A DNA stretch of 64,000 nucleotides from Heracleum sosnowskyi (GCA_030848705.1 CM061245.1:64382006-64446005), one strand, 5' to 3'. Positions 46,155 to 57,396 are shown, counted from the first letter of the stretch. Made by a program: numbers and translations. The notes: generated from the letters alone by a model not told the origin.

Positions 46155-47277
46155 AAGTGTGACATATGTAAACTATCTATCAGATCATCAGCTTTGATTC
46201 AGTTATCAAGAAACCCTAATTGTACAACTAACAGACTAGTGAGCTCTCTGAGCTACACAACTCCTGTTTCATGTTTTTTGCATGAACTCAAAGAAGAAAA
46301 AAAAATCAGAAGAATACTTGAAGAAATTACAAGTATTTGACAGATTAATCAAGTTGTCTGTTTGAAGCTTCTGATGATCTTTGTGAGGATGTTGTAACAA
46401 TTAAAGGGAGACTGGTAATCTTGGACTTTAGGAGAATAAACCTTCAATGGAGAAGGCTCTTAAAAGTACATCACTGATAAAGGTAAGGTTTTTCTCTAAC
46501 CTTTTTCAGACTCTCACATGATAAATCTAAATCATAATTCTTTGCCTTTCTAAAAACTGAGATGAGAACTGTTTGGAATGACCACCAAGTTCTCTAACCT
46601 ATCAGTTACACCCTAAATGTAATAAACAACTCCTAACCCCCTCTACAGTTTCTTAACAAACTATAGTTGCAAAAACTAGCAAATCTCAACCAGTGGGGAG
46701 TGATAAAGGAGTTAAGTGAGGGTGAGGGCAGTGGTGAATATCAAGAAACCACTAGAAGGATTGTGAGGGTGAGATTACCAGCCAAACTACCTTATGTCTT
46801 CTCAAAAAGGCATACTGGTTAAAAATGGATTAGCTCTTTTTTGGCTGTAGTCTCTCAAAAGATTATGATCATTGAAAAATGCTCTTATCCAGAAGCACTG
46901 TTGAGGGTTTGGAACACTGTGTAAAAAATGTGACTTAATACCATTTCTATTTCTTAAAGTAGGAAGGAAAAGTATGCACATGCACAGGGGGAGCACACAC
47001 TTTTCTTAAAATCAGCTTGATGCATCTTCTTCAAATGTGAGGATGCAGTACCTATTCCAATTCACCTCATTAAGTGATAACAACAGCATTCAACTCATGA
47101 GTACTTGATTCTCCATTTTCTGAACTTTTGGAGAAGCTCCATTCATTGGATCACTAGTCTCTTCTTGATGATCTTGATGTAGGCACTATGCACTCAAATG
47201 TAACATTCAATCTCCACAGAACTTACATCAATTTCTACTTCACAAGCCCATTCTTCAATATCCTCTACGAATATCCT

Positions 47278-47338
47278 TCATCCGTAGACATGTGTCTCTC
47301 AACCTACGGATAAGCCTAACAACATTTATCCGTAGAGA
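47278..47338. repeat. CTACGGATAA motif trio in the SIRE-2 internal region
   Basis: CATCCGTAGA, CCTACGGATAAG and TTATCCGTAGAG occur within 61 bases, two inverted relative to one. The same word builds the minisatellite in the adjacent LTR (48340-48670). Confidence 0.75.
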
Positions 47339-48003
47339 AACAATATTGACTTCCCTGATTTTTCTAATCATTCGGCTCATACAAACTAAGTATCAAGGAA
47401 TTCAATATAGTTGAGACATCTATAGGAATTAGGGGAGAGAGCGAGTGGAGAGGCTGGCTTGAGACCGGACAAAAGGAGAGGGAGAGAATAAGAGGCATGC
47501 TATTTCTTCCAGCATGGTAAAATGAGAGTTTTTGAGTGCCCCTTTAGTTAGGGAAGGTGAGTTGTGTGAAGTGAGCCAGGATGAGATCCTGATGCAAGAA
47601 TAGAGAGATTACAGAGAGAAATCTTTTGATTCATGAAGTGTTAGATTCCTATACCCAAATATCTTATTCAGTAACTAGGTTAATACCTCTTCTACAAAAC
47701 TTGCTGATAACAAAAATGGGGAGAAAATAGAGAAGATAGGTTGTTCTCAGGGGGAGTTAGAAGGAGATCTCAGACTTCAGCATTTCTCTACCCTTGGTTA
47801 TAACCTATTGGAACCCCTTAGAAGAAGGTATAGACTAAGTTACAGGAAAGTGTATGGGATCTGACAGCTTCAAGTTTTTATTTTTCTTTTTGCAGCATCA
47901 TCAAATTCTGTCCAGTATTAACATCTATCTAAAGATCACTGAGAACTTTGCAGGGTTTTGTTATCATCAACATAAGGATTTATGCAAGTTCTAATAGTCA
48001 TAA

Positions 48004-48015
48004 ATAGGGGGAGAT
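48004..48015 (+). other. polypurine tract of SIRE-2
   Basis: ATAGGGGGAGAT directly precedes TGTTAGG. Confidence 0.8.
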
Positions 48016-48339
48016 TGTTAGGTTTGATACGTTTGGAATGATGATAACAAAATACTCAAGACAAGAATTTGATCATGATATCGAAGCTGATAGTCAGAAA
48101 GCTAAATCACAGCAGCTGATAATCAGGAAGCTAACTAGAGGGCACTTTATCTATCCAAGGACTAAAAGACACATCAAATGTATGGAAGATAATTTATCAT
48201 CAAGGTAGGAGGAAATTCAGTAGCAAGCCAACAGACGTCTAATCAAGCACCAAGTGTTTCAGTGGTAAGTCTACCAAAACAACTCAGTAATGGTGAGTCA
48301 ATAAGGATGAGAGATGTTTTATCTAAGGATGAAGCTAAA

Positions 48340-48670
48340 GATATATGTTCTACGGATAAAGCTATGGAAGTCTTATCTCATCTACGTATAAAAGCTGAAA
48401 GCATCTTATCTCATCTACGGATAGAAGGTGAGGACATCTTATCTCATCAACGGATAAAAGCTAAGGACATCATATCCATCTACGGATAAAGCTGAAGATA
48501 GTTGATCTACAGATACAGCTAATAATGTCATTTTCTATCTATGGATGCAGCTAAGGATGTCATGTTCTATCTATGGATACAGCTTAGGATATTACTTCTA
48601 CTGATATTCTGAGATTACTATTCTACGGATAAATGAAGTAGAATAGTAGTCTACGGATAAAGAATTAATA
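48340..48670 (+). repeat. CTACGGATAAAGC minisatellite in the SIRE-2 LTR
   Basis: Imperfect units of about 33-36 bp contain CATCTTATCTCATCTACGG and later decay to ATCTATGGATACAGC. The word ACGGATA(A) appears at about 48352, 48417, 48450, 48482, 48623 and 48652. The short frame across it reads as a peptide repeat, but this follows from the DNA repeat. Confidence 0.8.
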
Positions 48671-49335
48671 CGCCTACTGATATTCATCTCATTCAACAAG
48701 AAAAGCAAATCTATGTAAAGAAATCTTTTGGAGTTTTCTTTATTTAACAGGTTGAATGGAGGACAGTCTCAGAGATCACCATTACACACCCGTGACTAAA
48801 AGATGGTGGATAACGACGTAAAAGATGTATGGAATAGGGAGTCAAACTGTAAATATTCGAAGGCTCAAATTCCTACAAATGAAATGTGAAGTCATCCATT
48901 ATCTTCAATGTCTCGAAGGATAAATAAGAGTTACAACAACTACCCATAAGTTTATCTTCTAACTGGACGCAAAGGAAAAGCTTGACAAGCATGGGGACCT
49001 ATATGCAAAACTACATGTTCACTTATCTCAGCTGATAGTGACCTGACAGTCGTGTATCCAGGGAAAGGTCTTTTTCATGCAGATGTCACGTAGGCTTGGA
49101 AGCTAAGTCAATTTACATGAACTTAGTAATTCTTGAAGAAAGAAACACATGGAACCAGAAAGCATTCTTTGGGACTATACAAGTTTATCTGTGATGCCAG
49201 CCAAGGCATTTCCCAAATAGAAGAGCTTCAGAGTCGAGCATGTGAACAAGCAGAACCAAAAATTTAATATTTTATTATGTTGTAGGTTTTGATTGTAACA
49301 CACAGTTGATGTATATAAGACTGTATGGTGTAGCA

Positions 49336-49343
49336 TATAAAAG
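49336..49343 (+). promoter_or_regulatory. putative TATA box in the SIRE-2 LTR
   Basis: TATAAAAG in GCATATAAAAGGGTGAAG lies about 350 bp before the LTR end, a usual distance for a U3/R boundary. Confidence 0.6.
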
Positions 49344-49685
49344 GGTGAAGAGAGCACCGAGCTAAAAGAAAAACACTTAGGCTCTCTTTCATCATCTGTG
49401 TAAGCAGCTGAGTTTGTTTTAAACAAACCCATAGAATTCTTCAATATACATCTTAGGTGGGGCTTTTTCCGATAAACCCACCTGAAAAGTTTAAAAAGTT
49501 TTCTTGTTTCCTGCATTTCTTTTTAACTTGAAGAATTCATTCTTCTTCAAAGCTTGACTGAATTTTAGTTAATTTACAAACTCATATGTTCATACTCTAC
49601 AAGGTTTGAAAAAGTTTTGTAAAATTAACAAGATTGTATTCAACCCCCCTTCTACAATATTGGTTGCATTGTTCTGGGAATAACA

Positions 49686-50764
49686 ATCACTAACACACAA
49701 CAATTACACAGTAAAAAGGAGTTTACTGTGGTAAAACTTGTAATTTTTTGAGTTTGTCACGGTCAAAAGTCAAGGATTCTATCGGAGTTCTTGGTTCTGT
49801 GCTTGTATATATGTGTAAGTATATATCGATAACTTTAGATATGAGAATAAAGATAGAAAAAAAATCGACTAAGTACAACATATATACGAATTTTTCTGCC
49901 AAGGGTAAAAAGGTAATTTCATGTTCGATAGTTTTATAATTGTACCGTCGATTGTTTTTGTACATGGGCATAAAAGTCAAATCACACTTCGATAGTTTTG
50001 TAAAAACTATCGAAGTGGATTTATATGAGAATTTAAACAACCTTTTACAAAAACTATCGAAAGTTAACATACTTTAAAAACTGAAAACTATCGAGATATG
50101 AAATGACTGAAACTATCGAAAATTATCAACTTGAACAAAATAGAATTTGTTCGATAGATTTATGTCCTTTTTCAAAATTTATCGAATAAGAGTTTCGATG
50201 GTTTTTACTTTTCTTAATCAGAAATTTATTGAGATGCTTTTAAACACATTCGATAGATTTTTAATAAAGAAACCTGAAAAACTGTCGAACTTAATATTTC
50301 GATAGATTTTGCTTCTACTTCATTTTTAAACCAGAAACCAGTTTAAAAATAAACTTTCCACTCCCTGTGAATTTCTAAAGATAAAAAAATTCACTTAAAT
50401 TCACAGAAAATAAAATTCACAATTAATTTATAATAAAATTGACTAAATATCATTAACTGATATAAATCAATAAATATCTAATTAATTATGTTGCATTATT
50501 TTATTTTGTATGGAACAAAATAAAATTAATCAGAATTGAATAAATGCATAATATTTAGAACAAATATTAGCACTTAAACAATTTTAAAATTATCTGCTAA
50601 TTAAATGTCAGAAGATATATTATTTATAAATATGACATATAGTTAAGTAGATAATTCTAACTTACGAGAATTATTCCTGAAAATAAGTTCACAAGTCCTA
50701 AGGATGTGGAAATTCTTAAACCCGTGGACTTATTAGGATTAACTTGCAGTTATTGACTTCTAAT
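49686..50764 (-). other. post-pol region of SIRE-3
   Basis: AT-rich and without a supported gene. It contains a dense TCGATAG repeat cluster (49925-50320). No LTR end or polypurine tract is visible before the SIRE-2 LTR boundary. Confidence 0.6.
49925..50320. repeat. TCGATAG(T)n motif cluster in the SIRE-3 post-pol region
   Basis: About eleven copies of TCGATAG/TCGATGG-type words occur on both strands within 400 bases. At 49985-50017, CACTTCGATAGTTTT faces an exact 15-base complement across a 3-base loop. The motif also occurs in the SIRE-1 LTR. Confidence 0.82.
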
Positions 50765-52213
50765 TAATCAATTAGAAAGATTTAACATCCCAAGTTCACC
50801 AACCAGCTTAGAAAAAGTGGATTAGTCAAGCGGTTTAGTAAAGATGTCTGCAATTTGTTCTTCTATGGGTACAAAATGTAATTCCACAGTTCCATTCATG
50901 ACATGCTCTCGAATTAAATGATACATGATATCAGTGTGCTTGGTCCTCGAGTGCTGAACTGGGTTGTTGGAGATTGCTATGGCGCTTGTGTTATCGCAGA
51001 ATATTGGAATCTTGTTTAACAAAAGCCCATAGTCTCGTAGTTGGTTTTTCATCCACAAGATTTGAGCACAACAGCTACCCGCAACTATGTATTCAGCTTC
51101 AGCTATCGATGTGGATACTGAGTGCTGCTTCTTGCTATACCAGGAAACTAACCTTCGTCCAAGAAACTGACAGCTTCCTGAAGTACTCTTTCGATCAATC
51201 TTACAACCTACAAAATCTGAGTCTGTATAGCCAATAAGATCAAATCATGTATTCTTAGGGTCCCAAATTCCAAGATTTGGGGTTCCCTTAAGATATCTAA
51301 AGATACGTTTAACAGCTATAAGATGATCTTTTGGATCAGACTGAAACCTAGCACACAAGCATGTTGCGAACATAATGTCTGGTCTACTTGAAATGAGATA
51401 AAGTAATGAGCCTATCATACCTCTGTAGCTTGTGATGTCAACCTTCTTACCGGTTTCGTCCTTATCAAGCTTAGTGGCAGTTGGCATTGGAGTCTTTGTC
51501 GTAGATGAGTCTTCTAGATGATACTTCTTTAGAAGATCCTTGATGTACTTGGACTGACAAATGAATATTCCATCTTGCCTTTGATACACTTGTAGTCCAA
51601 GAAAGAACGACAACTCACCCATCATGCTCATTTCATATCTACTCTGCATTAACTTAGCAAATCTCTTGCATAGATCATCATTAGTAGAACCAAATATAAT
51701 GTCATCAACATATAATTGCACTAATATCAAATCATTTTTGTGCATTTTGTAAAAGAGAGTTTTATCTATGACACCTCTGGTAAAGTTATTTTCAAGTAAA
51801 AATTCTGATAGAGTGTCATACCATGTCCTTGGAGCTTGCTTGAGTCCATAGAGAGCTTTGAACAGAAAATATACATAGTCCACCAGATTTGAATCCTCAA
51901 AGCCTGGAGGTTGTTCCACATATACTTCTTCCTCTAGCTCCCCATTCAGAAATGCACTCTTCACATCCATTTGATATACCTTGTAATTGGAGTGTGCTGC
52001 GAATGCCAGAAACATCCTGATAGCCTCAAGTCTTACTATTGGTGCATAAGTTTCATCATAATCTATACCCTCTTCTTGAGAATAACCTTTAGCAACCAGT
52101 CTGGCCTTGTTTCTCGTTACAATGCCATCTTCATCCAGTTTATTTCTGAATACCCATTTAGTTCCTATAACAGATTTTCCTTTAGGTCTGGGTACCAGCT
52201 TCCAAACTTTCTA
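50765..52213 (-). pseudogene. pol: reverse transcriptase and RNase H of SIRE-3
   Basis: Copia-type polymerase. After the TAG at 52211-52213 come KWVFRNK-type lead-in residues, QMDVKSAFLNGELEEEVYV with the first catalytic Asp, ALYGLKQAPRTWYD and the LYVDDIIFGS box. The TPMPTATKLDKDE, GSLLYLISSRPDIMFA and RIFRYLKGTPNLGIW stretches are characteristic of the SIRE lineage. RNase H follows after TGA at 51245-51247 (GYTDSDF, STSIAEAEYI, IFCDNTSAI, ADIFTKPLD). TAA at 50822-50824 lies just before STFSKLVGELGML. The frame never shifts; only stops disable it. Confidence 0.9.
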
Positions 52214-53414
52214 CCTTTCAAACTGATTGAGTTCATCTTGCATAGCAGTTACCCAATCTGGATCTTCCAGGGCATCTTCTACCTTCTTAGGTTCTGTTTC
52301 TGAAAGAAACCCAGAGTAGTGACATTCATTCTGTGATGTCTTTCTAGGTCTTACTCCTGAGTCTAGATCACTAATGATCAAGTGAAAGGGATGTGCTCGA
52401 CTCCATACCCTTTGTCTTGGCAGATACGATCTTGATGATTCTCTTTGTTCAATATTGTGTTGAGTGTGACTAGATGATCCTTCTCCTGCTCCCCCTGAGT
52501 TGTTGCTGGTATGATCTGTTGACCCTGTTGTTTGATTAGTGGATCCATTGGTAGTCTAAGGGTCTCCACCACTATCACCACTTGGTCCAGAATCATTATC
52601 ATTATTGTCATTAGTACTGACAGGAACAACTACAGGTTCTTCTTCATTATCAGAGAGATCTCCTGATACATTTTCAAATACCAAGGATTCAGAGTTCTCT
52701 TATATTTGCAGGCTTGGTCTTTTGGTGTCATCAAATGTTACATTAAGGTTTTCCACAACCTTCTTATCTTCAATCACATAAACCCTGTAAGCTTTAGATT
52801 CCATAGAATAGCCTAGAAAAATGCCTTCATCTGCTTTAGCATCAAACTTTCCCAGATGCTCTCCATATTTCAATACAAAGAACTTTGCACCAAACACATG
52901 AAAATACTTCAGTGATGGTTTCTTGTTGGACATTAACTCATAAGGAGTCTTTTCATGATCTTTGTTAATCAGGGAACGATTCTGAGTGTAGCGAGCTGTA
53001 TTAACTGCTTCAGCCCAAAAATAAGTGGGAAGTTTTGATTCACTTAGCATAGTCCTTGCTACTTCAACCAAGATACAATTCTTCATTTCCACTACTCCAT
53101 TTTGTTGAGGAGTTTTTGGTGTTGACAACTGTCTTGATATTCCTTTTTTTGTGCAGAAGTCATTTAGAACTGCATTCTTGAATTCAGTTCCATTGTCTGA
53201 TCTGATCGTACACACAGGTAGGTTAGCTTCTACTTCAATCTTCTTTATGTGATCAATGATCATTTGTGTTGCTTCATCCTTTGTCTGTAAAAATAACACC
53301 CACGTGTACTTGGAGTAGTCGTCAAGCATCACTAACGCATATCTTTTCCTTGATACTGACATGACATTTACTGGACCAAATAAATCCATATGGATCAACT
53401 GAAGAGGTTCATAG
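52214..53414 (-). pseudogene. pol: integrase core and C-terminal linker of SIRE-3
   Basis: The sequence begins at HYEPLQLIHMDLFGPV, where the Cop-4 LTR cuts it. DDE residues are D in HMDLFGP, D in IRSDNGTEF and E in NGVVEMKN, the last two 35 residues apart. The linker includes VFGAKFFVLKYGEHLGKFD and FLGYSMESKAYRVY, the usual copia region after integrase. Stops at 52700-52702 and about 52555 fall in the serine/asparagine-rich spacer before reverse transcriptase. The zinc-binding N-terminus is lost with the insertion. Any methionine start further right lies in Cop-4 LTR sequence and is not part of this gene. Confidence 0.9.
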
Positions 53415-54535
53415 TGTTGGGTTTTATACTGAACTATTTGTTTGAAGTATATAAACATTGACCATTTTATTGAGAATCTTGATTGCATATTATTACATTG
53501 TCTATTTATTATATATTATGGATAATCTAGTATCAAATGGGATAACAGAAGATTAGATTATCAGTGTCTATATATAATATAATACAGGTTCACAGTCTAA
53601 GTGGTATTAGACAACCCACTGGAATGACTGAAGTATTATTTAGGAATAGTTTATCTTGACTATTGAATAATACTTGTATACTTTGTGTATATTGAACAGG
53701 ATCAAAATATTAGAATTGTTCGTTTATTCTGAAAGTTAAGAAGAACTAAGATTCTATGATATTATTATTGCTTAGGTTCTTAATCTGAATGTAGTGATTG
53801 ACACTTGTATGCAATGCACATGCTTTGATTCATATAAGATGCAATTAATTATTAATTACAATATTATGTGTTGAGCAATGACATTGCATGCAGAGTGGGA
53901 TATTAATTACAGAAGGAATCCATGTCCTGATAATATTCGGGTTGATGATGTCCTCTTGAAAGCTCATAAAGATAATTATGTGAAGCCCTGCAAGAAGATT
54001 AATTTCTCACATAATTATAAGGTTGAGTGGATGATCAAGGATAAATAAGATATTAATTAAATTAATTGTCAGTGATTAATTTAATTAATGGACATGCGAT
54101 ATCTTAAACGTGGGGAATTTAATAAGCAAATAATATAGGAGCCAAATTAAATAATAAAAGAATTGCGGTATTAGGAACGGTAGTGCAAATATTAATTCTT
54201 TAGTGGATTGAATTAATATTTAATGACATTGGGCTTGACCCGGAATGTCATTGGAAGGCCCGACCTAATTGTCCATGATCCCTACTGAAGCCTATATATA
54301 TTCTGGTTCTCCTTAAAGCTAAAAAAAAATAAACAACAAAAATTGAAAATTTTGAGGCTTTGAGGAGAGTAAACTTTGGGAGATCGAAGGCCACACTTCG
54401 CTCAAAGGGAATCAAGGAATTCAGTAGAAGACGTGGAATTGAATCGCTTGCGCCGTAGCGATTAATGTTAATCTTCTTTTCGAACTCTTTAATTTATATC
54501 ATAAAACGCAATACCGTGATTTATATGTTCCAACA
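53415..54535 (+). repeat. Cop-4: LTR of a copia-like element (1,121 bp)
   Basis: It starts TGTTGGG and ends TTCCAACA (matching TGTTGG/CCAACA ends) and is followed at once by a primer-site-like sequence. It breaks the SIRE-3 integrase frame at 53414. A TATA box lies at 54293. No partner LTR is present in the window. Confidence 0.75.
54293..54302 (+). promoter_or_regulatory. putative TATA box in the Cop-4 LTR
   Basis: TATATATATT following GAAGCC lies about 240 bp before the LTR end. Confidence 0.5.
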
Positions 54536-54537
54536 AT

Positions 54538-54552
54538 TGGCATCAAGAGCCT
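54538..54552 (+). other. primer-binding site of Cop-4 (imperfect tRNA-Met type)
   Basis: TGGCATCAAGAGCCT resembles TGGTATCAGAGCC with one substitution and one extra base, two bases after the LTR end. Confidence 0.6.
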
Positions 54553-54667
54553 AGTTCTAGGATTTTGCGTTTTATGATATGATGTCCATGTCGTAATTAT
54601 ATATGCGGGTATATAGTGGTTGCTCGTATGTATTTTGTGATGCAGGTTGTTACCCATTATTATGACC

Positions 54668-54745
54668 ATGTTTTTATAATTATGTGATTGGATCCCACGT
54701 GGTTTATCATGGTTACTGTTTATGTGATTGGATCCCACGTGGTTG
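54668..54745 (+). repeat. short direct repeat near the Cop-4 primer site
   Basis: TATGTGATTGGATCCCACGT occurs twice, at about 54681 and 54721, 40 bases apart. Confidence 0.7.
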
Positions 54746-55461
54746 ATCGTGTATTGTAATCAATTAATTCGATTTGTATTCGAGTTAGATTATGATATAT
54801 TGTAATAGAATAGGTCAGTTTTGTTTGTATGTAATTTTTTTATCAACGGAGCTGCAAGAGAAGAAGTTCTTCCACTGCTACTTGCTGGTTTCTGAGGAGT
54901 TTCGTTGATTTTGCATACTGTGTCCGAATTTTCCCGAAAATACCTTTTAGGAAAGGGAAACGGCGTCTGAACAAAACAGACAAAGTCACTCACGTGGATA
55001 TAAGACATTTGACATCGTTTACAGCCTAAAAGCAACGATTTGTTGTTTTCAGAAATTCAAGTTCGATCTGCACTGCTGTGTTTTGGATTAAAATTTGGAT
55101 GAGGCCATAATAGTGGATGGTTTATTAATATGTTTTACATATTGATTATCCACTTGTTTTGATTATTGCTATTATACATGCCTTATATGTGTTTCATGCC
55201 ATATGATACTAACCTTAGTATTCTAGAACGACATGGACATAAGGTTATGTTTATTATGATTAATCATGATGTGTATCTTGCTATGTTATACGTGGTTTGT
55301 ATTGTTCTTTGTGATACATGTGGACTTCGAAGAAATAACATAGGACGATGCATCTAGATTAAAATCCTCACAAGTAAAATACTAAGTGGGAGAGGGGTTT
55401 AATTATTATTACATCTCATGTTATTCCCTAATAAAACTTTAGCCTCTTGAATAATTGAGTC

Positions 55462-55650
55462 ACGGCTGTAGCACGACAAACTCAATATTCTAAGTCAAGT
55501 CTAACCCAACATTTCATACAATTGAATCAGTCTCCAACAACCCACGGCTGTAGCACGTAACGACCATTAGATTCTAATTCATTGTACACATCTCTATGTA
55601 ATAGACAAGTATTTCTTATTTCAAAATCAAAGCCCTCGGCTGTAGCACGA
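55462..55650 (+). repeat. CGGCTGTAGCACG motif, three spaced copies
   Basis: Copies lie at 55462-55476, 55544-55557 and 55637-55650, spaced by about 82 and 93 bases, each followed by an AACGAC- or GACAAAC-like word. The intervening sequences are not alike. Confidence 0.75.
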
Positions 55651-56409
55651 AACGACAATGATTCAAAAATAAGAACTACTTTCTACCATGTTGGAAGGCT
55701 ATGACCGACACAAGCCCGTTGTGTCATTGGCCAATTACTACTTGATATTATTTAATTTTAGAGGGATTATATTATGTTACAATCATAATCATATTATAAA
55801 GAGATTCTTCCTTTTAAATTAAATATTTCAAATCAATAATCGATAATTGGATGATTCCCAGATCGGGGGGAGCATTGTCAAGAGGCGTCACTTAATACCC
55901 CTTTCTTACAGATCGAAATCTGTTTTTGACATAATCATCCTTTCTCTCAATATTGAAAATTCATATTTAATTACGTGTTTCACAAACACAAGAATCTCAT
56001 GATTGTATTCATAATATTATTGTTAAGGCAAGAAACGATTCCTATTCTAGATTTTCTAGAGCACGCCTTATTTTGATTTAAGTTCACCTAAATCTATCAT
56101 CGCATGGTAAATATAGGCATATATCTCATATATAAAAATAAATAAACAAGTAAGCATGCAAGTAATATCATGTCATACAATGATATAATGATGTATGGAT
56201 TTATTATAGTATTTAAAAGCAATTAAAACAATTAGTACATGCTTTAAAACACTTCCGGGAATATAAACAGTTCCAAACTTTTATATAAAAATTATTTGAC
56301 CACTCCATTAGATCCGTCTCGGAAAAACGAATCCAACGGTATATTGCACGCCCAAAACGGAGTTACCAAACTCCCAAAAAATCTAATTTAATGTGGACTG
56401 AAGGGCTTT

Positions 56410-56508
56410 AACGCATTACTGGAATGCGTTACAACAATTAAAAGCTATTAATTGTGTAACGCATGACGCTCATGCGTTACAGGACCTGTCACGCATTCCC
56501 GGAATGTG
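56410..56508. repeat. row of three related palindromes
   Basis: AACGCATT...AATGCGTT (56410-56430), GTAACGCATGA-CGC-TCATGCGTTAC (56456-56480, perfect 11-base arms) and CACGCATTCC...GGAATGTG (56490-56508, imperfect). All centre on ACGCAT/ATGCGT. Confidence 0.82.
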
Positions 56509-57050
56509 CAACACCCTTCCCAGCGATTGCGCGCCACGCGCGCTCGCGGACAGCAGCAGCAGAAAAAAAAACTGTTGATTCTTTATAACACTTAAAAAAA
56601 ACCGCCCTACCATCAATTACCTTTATTGTTATTATTATTTTATTTTAATATTAATAAATTAATTAACAATTAATTAATAAATTAATAAAAAATCAAAATA
56701 ATATTATTTCTAAAATCAAACAAAAGCAAAAATAACCAAGTATCTATGGGGTCCTTGTGCAAATTTTAATTCATATATTTCAACATGCATAATTATTTTA
56801 TGAATTTTAATTAAAACAATTTTTAAAAAATTCATAACAAATAATCTACACATCACAAAATTATGAAAAAAAAATACCTAGATGATCCACAACACTTGTA
56901 GAACCCAGATCAATGGTCAAAATCTCATGCAAATAATATTTCGAATTAATTCATAATTAAATCTAAATATACTTGCAAAAATCATAAAAATCCATACATG
57001 CATAAAAAAATCTGAAATTGTTTTATATGAATCTCTATATGCAGAACCTT

Positions 57051-57062
57051 GCTCTGATACCA
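57051..57062 (-). other. primer-binding site of Cop-5 (initiator tRNA-Met)
   Basis: On the minus strand it reads TGGTATCAGAGC, one base from the LTR. It faces the Cop-4 primer site 2.5 kb to the left. Confidence 0.85.
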
Positions 57063-57301
57063 TTGAAGGAATTTACGGATGAGCGGAAGCGAAATATAAC
57101 ATTTGTTCCGTAAAAACCATGTATCGCACATATAGAAAAACATATAAAATCTAGAGTGAGGGGATTCGTAACCATACCTTGCGAATCGAAGCTTTAAAAA
57201 CGATGGTTGCAAGCAGTTGCTCCTCAGAGTGTGAAGAACTCTACCGGTATCCACCAAGAATTTTCCTTCGATGAATTCTTCAATAAAACTCTAAGACCTT
57301 T

Positions 57302-57330
57302 TAGAGAGAAAGAGAGAGAGAGAGAGATAT
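57302..57330. repeat. GA microsatellite
   Basis: A run of GA repeats in the Cop-5 LTR. A TA run follows near 57433-57455. Confidence 0.8.
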
Positions 57331-57396
57331 GGAGGCTAGCTCCTTTTCTAGGTTTTTCACAAAACTAAGATGAGCCTTAGAATGAACTATCTCATT

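Larger units (their letters stand above)
46155..48015 (+). other. post-pol region of SIRE-2
   Basis: There is no convincing frame. Its first about 180 bases are open but unrecognised. CAGGGGGAGC tracts near 46983 and 47750, and ATCCGTAGA/CTACGGATAA words at 47278-47338, foreshadow the LTR repeats. Nothing else is identifiable. Confidence 0.55.
46155..49685 (+). mobile_element. SIRE-2: 3' end of a second SIRE-like copia element
   Basis: It comprises 1.86 kb of internal post-pol sequence, a polypurine tract and a complete 1,670-bp LTR. The left edge is the end of the SIRE-1 LTR. Gag-pol is missing. Confidence 0.65.
48016..49685 (+). repeat. 3' LTR of SIRE-2 (1,670 bp)
   Basis: It starts TGTTAGGTTTG and ends GGGAATAACA, with matching TGTTA/TAACA ends. 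A CAACCCCCCTTCTAC phrase close to the end is typical of SIRE-like LTRs. It contains a minisatellite and a strong TATA box. Confidence 0.82.
49686..53414 (-). mobile_element. SIRE-3: pol half of a SIRE-type copia element
   Basis: Minus-strand integrase, reverse transcriptase and RNase H in one frame broken only by stops, with 1.1 kb of non-coding 3' sequence. It is interrupted on its 5' side by Cop-4 within integrase, so gag, protease and the 5' LTR are not seen. Confidence 0.88.
54553..57050. other. non-coding internal stretch between the Cop-4 and Cop-5 LTRs
   Basis: There are 2.5 kb without a gene. It contains a spaced CGGCTGTAGCACG motif (three times), three consecutive palindromes at 56410-56508, a C/G-rich block at 56520-56560 and long AT-rich runs near 56630-56870. 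It looks like the leader of one or two non-autonomous copia elements. No gag or pol motif was found on either strand. Confidence 0.55.

Noticed and set aside
46107..46340. A 77-codon frame spanning the end of the SIRE-1 LTR
   Set aside because: Its start lies within the LTR and it crosses an element border; no domain is recognisable.
48262..48489. A 75-codon frame with a repeated ILSHLRI pattern
   Set aside because: The repeated peptide is a by-product of the CTACGGATAA minisatellite in the SIRE-2 LTR.
49723..50070. A 115-codon minus-strand frame after SIRE-3 pol
   Set aside because: It runs through the TCGATAG repeats, has low complexity and matches no motif; it is probably chance.
49925..50320. 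TCGATAG words as a CRISPR-like array
   Set aside because: This is plant DNA; spacing and orientation are irregular and there are no constant-length repeats or spacers.
53425..53488. The first residues of the minus-strand frame containing SIRE-3 integrase
   Set aside because: These codons are Cop-4 LTR sequence read through by chance; the integrase homology begins at HYEPLQ.
57051..57062. tRNA gene at the GCTCTGATACCA sequence (also at 7037, 19871 and 29714)
   Set aside because: Only the 12 bases complementary to the tRNA 3' end are present next to an LTR. These are primer sites, not tRNA genes.
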